Source of the DNA: JAKFDI01 sp044508835
Lineage (GTDB): Bacteria; Pseudomonadota; Gammaproteobacteria; Burkholderiales; Burkholderiaceae_C
Reading direction: 5' to 3'
Assembly (NCBI GenBank): GCA_044508835.1
Contig: JBIQHD010000041.1
Coordinates: 1 to 34,707 of the forward strand
DNA: 34,707 nucleotides
In this document: piece by piece, positions 9,296 through 16,789 of the stretch
Numbering within the stretch: the stretch's first letter is position 1
Layout of the letters: each line of letters begins with the position of its first letter
The notes under the pieces: generated by a model
Seen by the model: the letters and a program-made list of their open reading frames with translations, nothing else
Databases searched by the model: none
What the model was told of the DNA's origin: nothing
Program-made: the position numbers and the translations under genes

Positions 9296-10198
9296 TCACT
9301 CGCTGCGGCCGCCGTCGCCGCGCGCCTGCGCCTTCACGCGCCGCTCGACGAAGAACTTCAGCGCCAGCGTCACCAGCGCCAGCCCGGCCAGCAGCGAGGC
9401 CACGGCGAAGGCGGCCGCGAACTGGTATTCGTTGTAGACGATCTCGATGTGCAGCGGCATGGTGTTGGTCTGGCCGCGGATGTGGCCCGAGACCACGCTG
9501 ACCGCGCCGAACTCGCCCATCGCCCGCGCGTTGCACAGGATCACGCCGTACAGCAGCGCCCACTTGATGTTGGGCAGCGTCACGCGGCGGAAGATCTGCC
9601 AGCCCGAGGCGCCCAGCACGCGCGCCGCTTCCTCCTGCTCGGTGCCCTGCGCCTGCATCAGCGGGATCAGCTCGCGCGCGATGAAGGGGAAGGTGATGAA
9701 CACCGTGGCCAGCACGATGCCCGGCAGGGCGAAGATGATCTTGATGTCGTGCTCGCGCAGCCACTCGCCCATCCAGCCCTGCAGGCCGAACACCAGCACG
9801 AAGATGAGGCCGGCGATCACCGGGCTCACCGAGAACGGCAGGTCGATGAGCGTGAGCAGCAGGTTCTTGCCGCGGAAGTCGAACTTGGCGATGCACCAGG
9901 CCGCCGCCACGCCGAACAGCAGGTTCAGCGGCACCGAGATGCCGGCGGCGATGAGCGTGAGCTGGATCGCCGACACCGCGTCGGGCTCGGTGATGGCCGC
10001 CCAGTAGACGTCCAGGCCCTTCTTCAGCGCCTCGACGAACACCAGGGCCAGCGGCACGAAGAGGAACAGCGTGAGGAAGGCGAGCGCCACGCCGATCAGC
10101 AGCCAGCGCACGCCGCGCGGCTCGGTGGTGGCGTCGCGCAGGCGGCGCGGCGCGCGGGCGGCGGCTGACGGCTGAGCAGTGAGGGTCGCGGCAGTCAT
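9296..10198 (-). CDS. cysW: Sulfate ABC transporter permease CysW
   Basis: The 300-residue inner-membrane permease has about six helices after a polar N-terminal tail. The cytoplasmic coupling loop that contacts CysA reads EEAARVLGASGWQIFRRVTL. The block RAMGEFGAVSVVSG is characteristic of CysW. I chose the ATG at 10198; an in-frame TTG at 10210 would add four residues. The 94-bp gap from cysT holds a palindromic repeat rather than a promoter I can identify. It forms the channel with CysT. Confidence 0.94.
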   Translation of the reverse strand: MTAATLTAQPSAAARAPRRLRDATTEPRGVRWLLIGVALAFLTLFLFVPLALVFVEALKKGLDVYWAAITEPDAVSAIQLTLIAAGISVPLNLLFGVAAAWCIAKFDFRGKNLLLTLIDLPFSVSPVIAGLIFVLVFGLQGWMGEWLREHDIKIIFALPGIVLATVFITFPFIARELIPLMQAQGTEQEEAARVLGASGWQIFRRVTLPNIKWALLYGVILCNARAMGEFGAVSVVSGHIRGQTNTMPLHIEIVYNEYQFAAAFAVASLLAGLALVTLALKFFVERRVKAQARGDGGRSE

Positions 10199-10210
10199 GA
10201 GCATTCCCAA

Positions 10211-10290
10211 ACGGACACCGCGGGTCCGGCTTTGCCGGCCCGCTGGTGTTGCCCCCTGGAGGGGGCGTGCGAAGCGCGTAGGGGGTGGTC
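10211..10290. repeat. Palindromic intergenic repeat between cysT and cysW
   Basis: Three consecutive short palindromes fill the gap: a bulged stem at 10214-10249 (GGTCCGGC/GCCGGCCC arms around TTT), GCCCCC-TGGA-GGGGGC at 10251-10266, and a smaller GCG-rich hairpin at 10266-10282 running into GGGGGTGG. The layout resembles a repeat I recall as frequent between Comamonadaceae genes. It lies inside the operon, so the cys mRNA should contain it. Confidence 0.7.
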
Positions 10291-10292
10291 CA

Positions 10293-11126
10293 TTACCTTC
10301 CCTGCCGCCTGCGCGCCCATGCCTGCAGGCCGTTGATCGCCAGCAGCAGCACGAAGGCCGCCACCAGCATCACCACCGCGATGGCGGTGGCGCCGGTGTA
10401 GTCGTACTGCTCGAGCTTGGTGATGATGAGCAGCGGCGTGATCTCGCTGACCATCGGCATGTTGCCGGCGATGAAGATGACCGAGCCGTACTCGCCGAGC
10501 GCCCGCGCGAAGGCGAGCGCGAAGCCCGTGAGCAGGGCCGGCGTGAGGATGGGCAGCAGCACCCGCGTGAAGGTCTGCCAGCGCGTGGCGCCGAGCGTGG
10601 CCGAGGCTTCCTCGATCTCCTTGTGCAGGTCTTCCAGCACCGGCTGCAGGGTGCGCACGACGAAGGGCAGGCCGATGAACGTGAGCGCCACGAACACGCC
10701 CACCGGCGTGAAGCTCACCTTGAACGGCAGGACCTGCCCGATCCAGCCGTTGTGCGAGTACAGCGCCGTGAGCGCGATGCCCGCCACCGCGGTGGGCAGG
10801 GCGAACGGCAGGTCGACCAGCGCGTCGATGAAGCGCTTGGCCGGGAACTCGTAGCGCACCAGCACCCAGGCCACGACCAGCCCGAACAAGGCATTCAGCA
10901 GCGCCGCCGCGAACGAGGCGCCGAAGGTCAGCCGGTACGAGGCCAGCACCCGCGGCGAGGCCACGGCCTCCCAGAAGGCCGGCCACGTCATCGTGAACGT
11001 CTTGAGGAAGGCCGCGCTCAGCGGAATGAGCACGACGAAGCCGAGGTACAGCAGCGTGAAGCCGAGCGCCAGGTCGAAACCCGGCAGCACGCTGTGCCGC
11101 CGCAGCAGGGTGCGAGAGAAGATCAC
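10293..11126 (-). CDS. cysT: Sulfate ABC transporter permease CysT (CysU), GTG start
   Basis: The permease is 277 residues from a GTG at 11126 (VIFSRTLLRRHSVLPG). It has about six membrane helices, a coupling loop EEASATLGATRWQTFTRVLL and the conserved ARALGEYGSVIFIAGN block. Family proteins usually begin just before the RHSVLPGF segment, which supports this start over in-frame codons further up that would overlap the binding-protein gene. It lies 19 bp downstream of the first binding protein, so the two are cotranscribed. It pairs with CysW. Confidence 0.93.
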   Translation of the reverse strand: MIFSRTLLRRHSVLPGFDLALGFTLLYLGFVVLIPLSAAFLKTFTMTWPAFWEAVASPRVLASYRLTFGASFAAALLNALFGLVVAWVLVRYEFPAKRFIDALVDLPFALPTAVAGIALTALYSHNGWIGQVLPFKVSFTPVGVFVALTFIGLPFVVRTLQPVLEDLHKEIEEASATLGATRWQTFTRVLLPILTPALLTGFALAFARALGEYGSVIFIAGNMPMVSEITPLLIITKLEQYDYTGATAIAVVMLVAAFVLLLAINGLQAWARRRQGR

Positions 11127-11145
11127 GGCGAAGGTGCGCGGGGCT

Positions 11146-12177
11146 TTACTTCTTCTTGGCGCCCGCCAGGATCTGGTCGTAGATCGCCCCGTCGTTGAAG
11201 TGCGCCTGCTGGGCCTTTGTCCAGCCGCCGAACATCTCGTCGATCGTGAAGGTGTTGATCTTCGGGAAGTCCTTCGCATGCCTGGCCAGCAGCGCCTCGG
11301 AGCGGGGGCGCAGCTGGTGCCGGGCCGCGATCTCCTGCGCCTCGTCGGACCACAGCCACTTCAGGTAGGCCTCGGCCTGCTTGCGCGTGCCCTTCTTGTC
11401 GACCACCTTGTCGATCACCGCCACCGGGTTCTCGGCCAGGATGCTCCACTGCGGGTAGACGACGTCGAAGTTGTCGCCGAACTCGCCCTTGATCAGGTTG
11501 ATCTCGCTCTCGAAGGTGCACAGCGCATCGCCGATGCCGCGCTGCGCGAAGGTGGTGGTGGCCGCCCGGCCGCCGCCGTCGAACACCGGCACGTTGGCGA
11601 ACATGGCCGTGAGCTGTTCCTTCACCTGCTCGGGCGTCTTGCCCGCCTTGATGCCCGCGCCCCAGGCGGCCACGTAGGTGTAGCGGCCGTTGCCGGTGAC
11701 CTTGGGGTTGGGGATGACCACGCTCACGCCGGGCTTGGCGAGGTCGGTCCAGTCCTGGATGCCCTTGGGGTTGCCCTTGCGCACGAGGATCACCGTGGTG
11801 GAGGTGTTGGGCGCCGAATTGTTCGGCAGGCGCTTGGCCCAGTCCGCCGGCAGCAGGCCGGAGCGCGCGGCGATGGCGTCGATGTCGCTCGACTGGTTCA
11901 TGGTCACCACGTCGGCCTGCAGGCCGTCGATCACCGAGCGCGCCTGCTTGCTCGAGCCGCCGTGCGACTGGTTGACGGCGATGTCCTCGCCGGTCGTCGC
12001 CTTCCAGTGCTTGACGAAGGCGGGGTTGATCTCCTTGTAGAGCTCGCGCGCCACGTCGTAGCTCACGTTGAGCAGCGTGACGCCCGCGGCGCGGGCCGGC
12101 AGGGCCGACATCAGCGCGGCGGCGGGAACGGCGAGAACGAAGCTGCGGCGAACGGCGCGGAATTTCGACGACGACAT
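11146..12177 (-). CDS. Sulfate/thiosulfate-binding protein with CysP-like pocket
   Basis: The 343-residue periplasmic receptor has a signal peptide at 1-30 (ending PARA-AGVTLL). Core family motifs are NVSYDVARELYKEIN, NQSHGGSSKQARSV and PADWAKRLPNNSAP. Where classical Sbp has SGGARWNYLAAW, this protein has TGNGRYTYVAAW followed by FDGGGRAATTTF, which is closer to thiosulfate-binding CysP as I recall it. Its C-terminal end (FTIDEMFGGWTKAQ) is Sbp-like. I chose ATG 12177 because the longer frame adds residues before an obvious signal peptide. It is the first member of the compact set with cysT, cysW and cysA. A preference for thiosulfate is inference. Confidence 0.9.
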   Translation of the reverse strand: MSSSKFRAVRRSFVLAVPAAALMSALPARAAGVTLLNVSYDVARELYKEINPAFVKHWKATTGEDIAVNQSHGGSSKQARSVIDGLQADVVTMNQSSDIDAIAARSGLLPADWAKRLPNNSAPNTSTTVILVRKGNPKGIQDWTDLAKPGVSVVIPNPKVTGNGRYTYVAAWGAGIKAGKTPEQVKEQLTAMFANVPVFDGGGRAATTTFAQRGIGDALCTFESEINLIKGEFGDNFDVVYPQWSILAENPVAVIDKVVDKKGTRKQAEAYLKWLWSDEAQEIAARHQLRPRSEALLARHAKDFPKINTFTIDEMFGGWTKAQQAHFNDGAIYDQILAGAKKK

Positions 12178-12268
12178 GGCGAGGTGCCGCCGAAGCGGCC
12201 TTGTTTCTTGAGGAGGGCGCCACTGTACGGAGCGGCTTTCCAACAAGGAACGATCGAATTCTTGGATC

Positions 12269-12276
12269 GTTATGCG
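12269..12276. promoter_or_regulatory. Candidate CysB-type box upstream of the CysP-like gene
   Basis: GTTATGCG at 12269-12276 (CGCATAAC on the gene's strand) lies in an AT-richer patch with ATTC and TTCCTT further on, before the 12177 start. It shares the GCATAA core with boxes at 7183 and 13439. The position suggests that the CysP-like gene has its own sulfur-controlled promoter. Confidence 0.4.
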
Positions 12277-12286
12277 TCAAACGCAG

Positions 12287-12318
12287 ATGGGCCGGACCGC
12301 CGCGGCGGCCCGGCCCAT
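12287..12318 (-). terminator. GC-rich hairpin between the two binding-protein genes
   Basis: Arms 12287-12301 and 12304-12318 are 15 bp with one mismatch and a 2-base centre (ATGGGCCGGACCGCC and its complement). On the minus strand it follows the sbp stop by 26 bp. The sequence after it has only a short T run (GTTTG), so it may be a weak terminator, an attenuator, or an mRNA-stabilising stem that raises the Sbp:permease ratio. Confidence 0.55.
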
Positions 12319-12344
12319 CCATCCCCCGGGCCAGCGGCCCGCGC

Positions 12345-13355
12345 CTACTTCGGCACGTAGATCTGGTCGAACACCCCGCCGTCGGCGAAGTGGGTCTTCT
12401 GCGCCTTCGTCCAGCCGCCGAACACCTCGTCGATGGTGAAGAGGTTCACCCGCGGGAACTGCCGGGCGAAGCGGGCGGCCACGGCCGGGTCGACCGGGCG
12501 GTAGTAGTTCTTGCCGGCGATCTCCTGGCCCTCGGGGCTGTAGAGGTACTCGAGGTAGGCCTTCGCCACCTCGGTGGTGCCGTGCTTCTCGGCCACCTTC
12601 TCGACCAGCGCCACCGGCGGCTCGGCCAGGATGCTGAGCGAGGGCACGACGATGTCGAACTTGTCGCGGCCGAGCTCGTTCACGGCGAGGAAGGCCTCGT
12701 TCTCCCAGGCGATGAACACGTCGCCCACGCCGCGCTCCACGAAGGTGATGGTGGAGCCGCGCGCGCCCGAATCGAGCACCGGCACGTTCTTCAGGATGTC
12801 GGCGACGAACTGCCGCGCCTTGGCCTCGGAGCCGGTCTTCTTCACGGCGTAGCCCCAGGCCGCGAGGTAGTTCCAGCGCGCGCCGCCCGAGGTCTTGGGG
12901 TTGGGCGTGATGACCGAGATGCCGGGCCTGGCCAGGTCGTCCCAGTCCTTCACGCCCTTCGGGTTGCCGCGGCGCACCAGGAACACGATGGTCGAGGTGT
13001 AGGGCGAGCTGTTGTGCGGCAGGCGCTTCTGCCAGTCGGCGCCGAACCATTTCGTCTTCTCGGCGATGGCGTCGATGTCGTAGGCGAGCGCGAGCGTCAC
13101 CACGTCGGCCTCCAGGCCGTCGATCACCGAGCGGGCCTGCTTGCCGGCGCCGCCGTGCGACTGCTTCACCGTCACGGTGTCGCCGGTCTTCGCCTTCCAG
13201 TGCCGGGAGAAGGCGGCATTGAATTCCTTGTAGAGCTCGCGCGTCGGGTCGTACGAGACGTTGAGCAGGGTGAAGTCCCGGGCGATGGCGGCCGTGGCGG
13301 CGGCGGCGAACGTGGCGCCCAGCAGGACATGGCGGATGAAGCGGGCGGCGGTCAT
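12345..13355 (-). CDS. sbp: Sulfate-binding protein Sbp
   Basis: The 336-residue periplasmic receptor has a signal peptide at 1-25 (ending TAAIA-RDFTLL). All classical Sbp blocks are visible: NVSYDPTRELYKEFN, KQSHGGAGKQARSV, PKTSGGARWNYLAAWGYA, LDSGARGSTITFVERG and FGGWTKAQKTHF. The SGG turn and Trp are residues that hold sulfate in characterised Sbp. It is the farthest upstream sulfate gene on the minus strand. It is followed by a strong hairpin and then its CysP-like paralogue, so it may form its own transcript with partial read-through. Confidence 0.95.
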   Translation of the reverse strand: MTAARFIRHVLLGATFAAAATAAIARDFTLLNVSYDPTRELYKEFNAAFSRHWKAKTGDTVTVKQSHGGAGKQARSVIDGLEADVVTLALAYDIDAIAEKTKWFGADWQKRLPHNSSPYTSTIVFLVRRGNPKGVKDWDDLARPGISVITPNPKTSGGARWNYLAAWGYAVKKTGSEAKARQFVADILKNVPVLDSGARGSTITFVERGVGDVFIAWENEAFLAVNELGRDKFDIVVPSLSILAEPPVALVEKVAEKHGTTEVAKAYLEYLYSPEGQEIAGKNYYRPVDPAVAARFARQFPRVNLFTIDEVFGGWTKAQKTHFADGGVFDQIYVPK

Positions 13356-13548
13356 GGGAAGCGTCCTTGGTCGAAGCGGAATCGGGAACGAAATCCTAGG
13401 AACGCGCCGCCCGCGGCAGAAGGAATGCTTTCGCGCCAGCTTATGCACGAAGCGAATTTGAAGCGGCGGCGGCACGGCACGGCACGTCGGTTGCCGGCCA
13501 CCGGAAGGGGGCGCCCCACCCCCGCGCCCGCTCAGAAAGGACCCGTCC
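13356..13548. promoter_or_regulatory. Divergent promoter region with CysB-type box (sbp / small acidic protein)
   Basis: The 193 bases separate sbp from a plus-strand pair. The nonamer GCTTATGCA at 13439-13447 is identical to that in the cysB/permease region. On the sbp side it is followed by GAAAGCATTCCTT at 13418-13430, about 70 bp before the start, a layout like CysB-activated promoters. An AAAGGA ribosome site serves the plus-strand gene. Confidence 0.5.
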
Positions 13549-13761
13549 ATGCCCAATGCCAAGCGCCCCGCCGGCCCCGGCCGTCCCGCCATCGAAGCAC
13601 GCGACGCCGCGGCCGAGCGCGAGGAACTCGAAGAGCTCGACACCGACGACATTCCCGCCAACGACGCCGGCGACCCGACCCGCGGCCCGCGCGCCGCCGA
13701 GCGCGATGCGCACACCGGCCGCGACAAGGCCCGCGGCGGCGGCCGCGGCGACCGATCCTGA
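13549..13761 (+). CDS. Small acidic, probably disordered hypothetical protein
   Basis: The 70-residue protein starts MPNAKRPAGPGRPAI after an AAAGGA ribosome site 8-13 bases upstream. It is made almost entirely of charged and small residues, with an acidic middle (EREELEELDTDDIP) and a basic Arg/Gly-rich tail; there is no hydrophobic core or signal. It ends 23 bp before the host-attachment-family gene and is probably cotranscribed with it. I do not recognise a family. The ribosome site and position make it more likely than not to be real, although GC-rich DNA produces false small ORFs. Confidence 0.6.
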   Translation: MPNAKRPAGPGRPAIEARDAAAEREELEELDTDDIPANDAGDPTRGPRAAERDAHTGRDKARGGGRGDRS

Positions 13762-13784
13762 CCCCTCAACCACCGGGAGACGCC

Positions 13785-14207
13785 ATGCATGCCACCTGGG
13801 TGGTGGTCGCCGACGAGGCGATCGCCCGCTTTCTCGAACGGCCCGACGACGGCGGCGACCTGCGCGAGGTCGACCAGCTCACCGATCCCGCGGCCCGCGC
13901 CGACCGGGCCGACCTGCGCCGCGATGCCCACGGGCGCCGCGGCTCCACCGTCACCGCCTCGGCCGGCGACGACGAACTGCACCAGGAAGCCGCCCTGTTC
14001 GCGCGCCGCGTGGCCGAGCGGCTGGCCGAGGCGCAGCAGAAGCAGCACCACGGCGCGCTGCGCGTCGTCGCCGCGCCGCGCTTCCTCGGCTACCTGCGCA
14101 AGGCCCTGCCGCGGCAGGTGTCGGACGCGGTGGTGGACGAGCTCGACAAGGACCTCGTGCGGCTCGACCCCCGCGCGCTCACGCAGCAGCTGTTCCCGCC
14201 GCGCTGA
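13785..14207 (+). CDS. Host attachment-family protein
   Basis: The 140-residue protein starts MHATWVVVADEAIARFL behind a GGGAGA ribosome site. The pattern fits the Host_attach family (COG5622): an N-terminal strand with VVADEAIAR, a middle charged segment, and C-terminal ALRVVAAPRFLGYLRKAL followed by VDELDKDLVRLDP. The name comes from an Agrobacterium gene implicated in plant attachment; the fold resembles eRF1 domain 3-like proteins and the molecular role is unknown. There is no signal peptide, so it is probably cytoplasmic, which makes the name doubtful. It is paired with the small acidic protein upstream. Confidence 0.82.
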   Translation: MHATWVVVADEAIARFLERPDDGGDLREVDQLTDPAARADRADLRRDAHGRRGSTVTASAGDDELHQEAALFARRVAERLAEAQQKQHHGALRVVAAPRFLGYLRKALPRQVSDAVVDELDKDLVRLDPRALTQQLFPPR

Positions 14208-14228
14208 CGGGGCGCGCCGCGCCGGCGC

Positions 14229-15212
14229 TCACTGCCCGGCGGTGATGCCGCGCTGGCGGATGAGCGCGTGCCAGAAGTCGTTCTCGCGCGCCAGGAAGCG
14301 CGTGAGCGCGGCGGCGTCCGAGGGCGCCACCTGCAGGCCGAAGTTCTCCAGCCGCGCCCGGACCTCGGGCACGGCGAGGGCGCGGTTCATCTCGGCCGTG
14401 AGGCGCTGGCGGATGTCCGCCGGCGTGCCCTTGGGCACGAAGAGCGCGAGCCAGGCGGTCACGTCCACGTTCTTCACGCCCAGCTCGGCCAGGGTGGGCA
14501 CCTCCGGCAGCGCGGGGATGCGCTGCGCCGACATCACCGCCAGCGGGCGCAGCTTTCCGCCGCGGATCAGCGGCAGGCCGGCGGCGGTGTCGAACACGCT
14601 GACCGGCACCTCGCCGGAGACCACGTCCTGCGTCGCCATCGCGGTGCCGCGGTAGGGCACGTGCACGACGAAGCTGCCGGTGCGCTCCTTCAGCAGCTCC
14701 ATCGCCAGGTGGTGCGGGCTGCCCACGCCCGGCGAGGCGTAGCTGTACTTGCCCGGGTGGGCCTTCATCGCGTCCAGCAGCTGCCGCCCGCTCGTGAAGC
14801 CCGAGTTGTTGCTGGTGACGAGGATGAGCGGAAAGCCGGCCATGAAGCCGATCGGCTCGAAGTCCTTCGGGTCGTAGGGCAGCTTCTTGTAGAGCGCGGT
14901 GTTGAACACCATCGCGCCGTTGTCGCCGGTGACCAGGGTGTAGCCGTCGCCCGCCGCCTCGGCCGCGATGGCCGTGCCGATGATGCCGCCGGCGCCGGGG
15001 CGGTTCTCGATGACGATGGTCTGGCCGAGCTGCTTCTCGAGCTGCGGCGCGAGCTGGCGCGCGAGGAAGTCGGAGCCGCCGCCGGCGGGATAGGCCACGA
15101 TCCAGCGCAGCGGCTTGGCGGGCCAGGCGTCGGCCAGCGAGGGCAGCGGGGCGGCGAGCAGCGAGGCGGCAGCGAGCAGCGACGCGCAGAGAAGACGGCG
15201 GTTGGAGGGCAT
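14229..15212 (-). CDS. Bug-family tripartite tricarboxylate transporter substrate-binding protein (TctC-like)
   Basis: The 327-residue periplasmic receptor has a signal peptide at 1-27 (ending SLA-DAWPAKP). Family motifs are WIVAYPAGGGSDFLARQLAP, VIENRPGAGGIIGT, and the late EVPTLAELG block. Bug proteins bind carboxylates and small organic acids and are greatly expanded in Burkholderiales; most have no adjacent permease. None (TctA/TctB) is present here, so it is an orphan receptor that may use a distant channel or act in sensing. The ligand is unknown. Confidence 0.9.
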   Translation of the reverse strand: MPSNRRLLCASLLAAASLLAAPLPSLADAWPAKPLRWIVAYPAGGGSDFLARQLAPQLEKQLGQTIVIENRPGAGGIIGTAIAAEAAGDGYTLVTGDNGAMVFNTALYKKLPYDPKDFEPIGFMAGFPLILVTSNNSGFTSGRQLLDAMKAHPGKYSYASPGVGSPHHLAMELLKERTGSFVVHVPYRGTAMATQDVVSGEVPVSVFDTAAGLPLIRGGKLRPLAVMSAQRIPALPEVPTLAELGVKNVDVTAWLALFVPKGTPADIRQRLTAEMNRALAVPEVRARLENFGLQVAPSDAAALTRFLARENDFWHALIRQRGITAGQ

Positions 15213-15227
15213 GGCGGGGGCGGAAAT

Positions 15228-15257
15228 GAAAAGACCGCCCGATGGTATCGGGCGGTC
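15228..15257 (-). terminator. Rho-independent terminator of the peroxiredoxin gene
   Basis: A perfect 11-bp stem (15233-15243 with 15247-15257, GACCGCCCGAT arm) with a three-base loop is followed on the minus strand by TTTTC. It lies 27 bp after the peroxiredoxin stop and just before the Bug gene start, so it insulates the two genes. Confidence 0.85.
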
Positions 15258-15283
15258 CCGGGCGGCGGCGGGCGCCGCGCGGC

Positions 15284-15925
15284 CTACTTGTTCGGCTGCG
15301 GCGTCATGCGCAGGTAGGGCGTGACGGCGGTGTAGCCCTTGGGGAACTTCTGCTTGATGACCTCCGGGTCCTGGATGGAGGGCACGATCACCACGTCGTC
15401 GCCCTGCTTCCAGTTGCCGGGCGTGGCCACGCTGTGCGAGTCGGTGAGCTGCAGCGAGTCGATCACGCGCAGCACCTCGTCGAAGTTGCGGCCGGTGCTG
15501 GCCGGGTAGGTGATGGTCAGGCGCACCTTCTTCTGCGGGTCGATCACGAACAGCGAGCGCACCGTGGCCGTGGCGCTGGCGCTCGGGTGGATCATGTCGT
15601 AGAGCGTCGCCACCTTGCGGTCGTCGTCGGCCAGGATGGGGAACTCGACGTGGCAGTTCTGCGTGCGGTTGATGTCGTCGATCCACTTCACGTGCGAGTC
15701 GACCGGGTCGACCGACACCGCGATGGCCTTGACGCCGCGCTTGGCGAACTCGTCCTTCAGCTTGGCGGTGAGGCCGAGCTCGGTGGTGCACACCGGGGTG
15801 AAGTCGGCCGGGTGGGAGAAGAGCACGCCCCAGCTGTCGCCCAGCCATTCATGGAAGCGAATCGGCCCGTCGGAGGACTGTTGTTCGAAATCGGGGGCGG
15901 TGTCGCCGAGTCGCAGGCTGGCCAT
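15284..15925 (-). CDS. 1-Cys peroxiredoxin (Prx6/AhpC-TSA family)
   Basis: The 213-residue cytoplasmic peroxidase reduces hydrogen peroxide and organic peroxides. The catalytic motif is HPADFTPVCTTE with the peroxidatic Cys at residue 46; the C-terminal extension (WKQGDDVVIVPSI, then YLRMTPQPNK) is typical of the Prx6 class, which is longer than AhpC. There is no second conserved Cys in the usual resolving position. An AAGGAGAA ribosome site precedes the ATG. A small thioredoxin gene lies upstream on the same strand and may help reduce it, though cotranscription is not certain given the 148-bp gap. Confidence 0.94.
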   Translation of the reverse strand: MASLRLGDTAPDFEQQSSDGPIRFHEWLGDSWGVLFSHPADFTPVCTTELGLTAKLKDEFAKRGVKAIAVSVDPVDSHVKWIDDINRTQNCHVEFPILADDDRKVATLYDMIHPSASATATVRSLFVIDPQKKVRLTITYPASTGRNFDEVLRVIDSLQLTDSHSVATPGNWKQGDDVVIVPSIQDPEVIKQKFPKGYTAVTPYLRMTPQPNK

Positions 15926-16073
15926 GAGGTTCTCCTTGGTGTGGGGGCAGACGGTGGACGCCGGGGAGGCATCGGAGACCGCTGACCTTAGTCCGATGGC
16001 GAACGCAACGGAAGAAACCATTCGTCCGATGCACATGCCCGCCAGGCATATGGCGGGCCCGCGCGGCGGGGCC
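15926..16073. promoter_or_regulatory. Upstream region of the peroxiredoxin gene with spaced direct repeats
   Basis: GTCCGATG occurs at 15991-15998 and again at 16024-16031, spaced 33 bp (about three helical turns). A related inverted copy, CATCGGAG, lies at 15970-15977. The spacing would suit a dimeric regulator upstream of the peroxiredoxin gene. It does not match the OxyR consensus as I know it. Confidence 0.35.
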
Positions 16074-16439
16074 TCAGCGCGGCGCGAGCGCGCGCAGCCG
16101 GGCCGGCAGCCCGGCGAGCGCCGGGTCGTCCACCGGCGGCAGCGCGTCGCGCAGCGCATGCTCCACCAGCGAGGCGGCCGTGCCGGCCTGGGGCGTCACG
16201 GGGCCGAAGAAGGCCACGCGATCGCCGCGGGCGATGAGCAGGGTGGGAAAGTCCTCCACGTCGACCGCGCCCATGGCCTCGTCCTCGTCCTCGACGTCCA
16301 CCCAGACGAAGCGCGCCGCGTCGCCGAACTGGCGCCGCAGCGCCTCGAACACCGGCGCGTATTCGCGGCAGGTGCCGCACCAGGCGGCGCACAGGCAGGC
16401 CACCAGCAGCGGATCGTCGGAAGCGGTCGAGGCGGACAT
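16074..16439 (-). CDS. Thioredoxin-family protein (WCGTC active site)
   Basis: The 121-residue protein has the redox motif WCGTC with cysteines at 21 and 24, followed by the thioredoxin pattern REYAPVFEALRR and cis-Pro loop VEDFPTLLIARG. It is short, with no signal peptide or membrane helix, so it is cytoplasmic. The GT between the cysteines differs from the GP of classical thioredoxin, which tends to alter redox potential. The C-terminal 25 residues are a Pro/Ala/Leu-rich tail. Its position upstream of a 1-Cys peroxiredoxin suggests it may be the reductant for it; this is inference. Confidence 0.88.
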   Translation of the reverse strand: MSASTASDDPLLVACLCAAWCGTCREYAPVFEALRRQFGDAARFVWVDVEDEDEAMGAVDVEDFPTLLIARGDRVAFFGPVTPQAGTAASLVEHALRDALPPVDDPALAGLPARLRALAPR

Positions 16440-16467
16440 CCGGCAAGTGTGCCGCAGCCCGGCCGGG

Positions 16468-16662
16468 TCAACGCCGGGCGCGGCGCGGCGGCGGGCACTC
16501 CTCGCAGAAATGCCGCACGCGCCGGCGCATCACCTCGGCGTCGAGCACAGCCTCGTCCTCGGCGACCGGCGCGGGCGCGTCGAGCCGGCCGCGGCACGCA
16601 TCCGGCGGCGGCAGCCGCCGGCGCAGCCAGGGAAGCAGGCGAAAGGGAAGGACGAAGGCCAT
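16468..16662 (-). CDS. Possible small hypothetical protein (64 aa)
   Basis: The frame starts MAFVLPFRLLPWLRR and ends with HFCEECPPPRRARR. It has a short hydrophobic start and a CEEC pair near the end. No good ribosome site precedes the ATG. It fills the gap upstream of the thioredoxin gene on the same strand. I do not recognise it, and it may be a chance frame in GC-rich DNA. Confidence 0.35.
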   Translation of the reverse strand: MAFVLPFRLLPWLRRRLPPPDACRGRLDAPAPVAEDEAVLDAEVMRRRVRHFCEECPPPRRARR

Positions 16663-16789
16663 GGCAAGGCCGTTCTATCGGCCGATTGCGACGCCACGAT
16701 GACGGCGCGCCGGAACGAACAAAGTGTTGCAGGCAGCCGCAGCGCGCCACCCAACATCGCCTCGTGAGACACAGAGACGAAGGTCGCGC

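Noticed and set aside
13356..14051. N-terminal extension of sbp in the same frame
   Set aside because: The frame is open far upstream, but the signal peptide begins at 13355 and the added part is antisense to the host-attachment-family gene.
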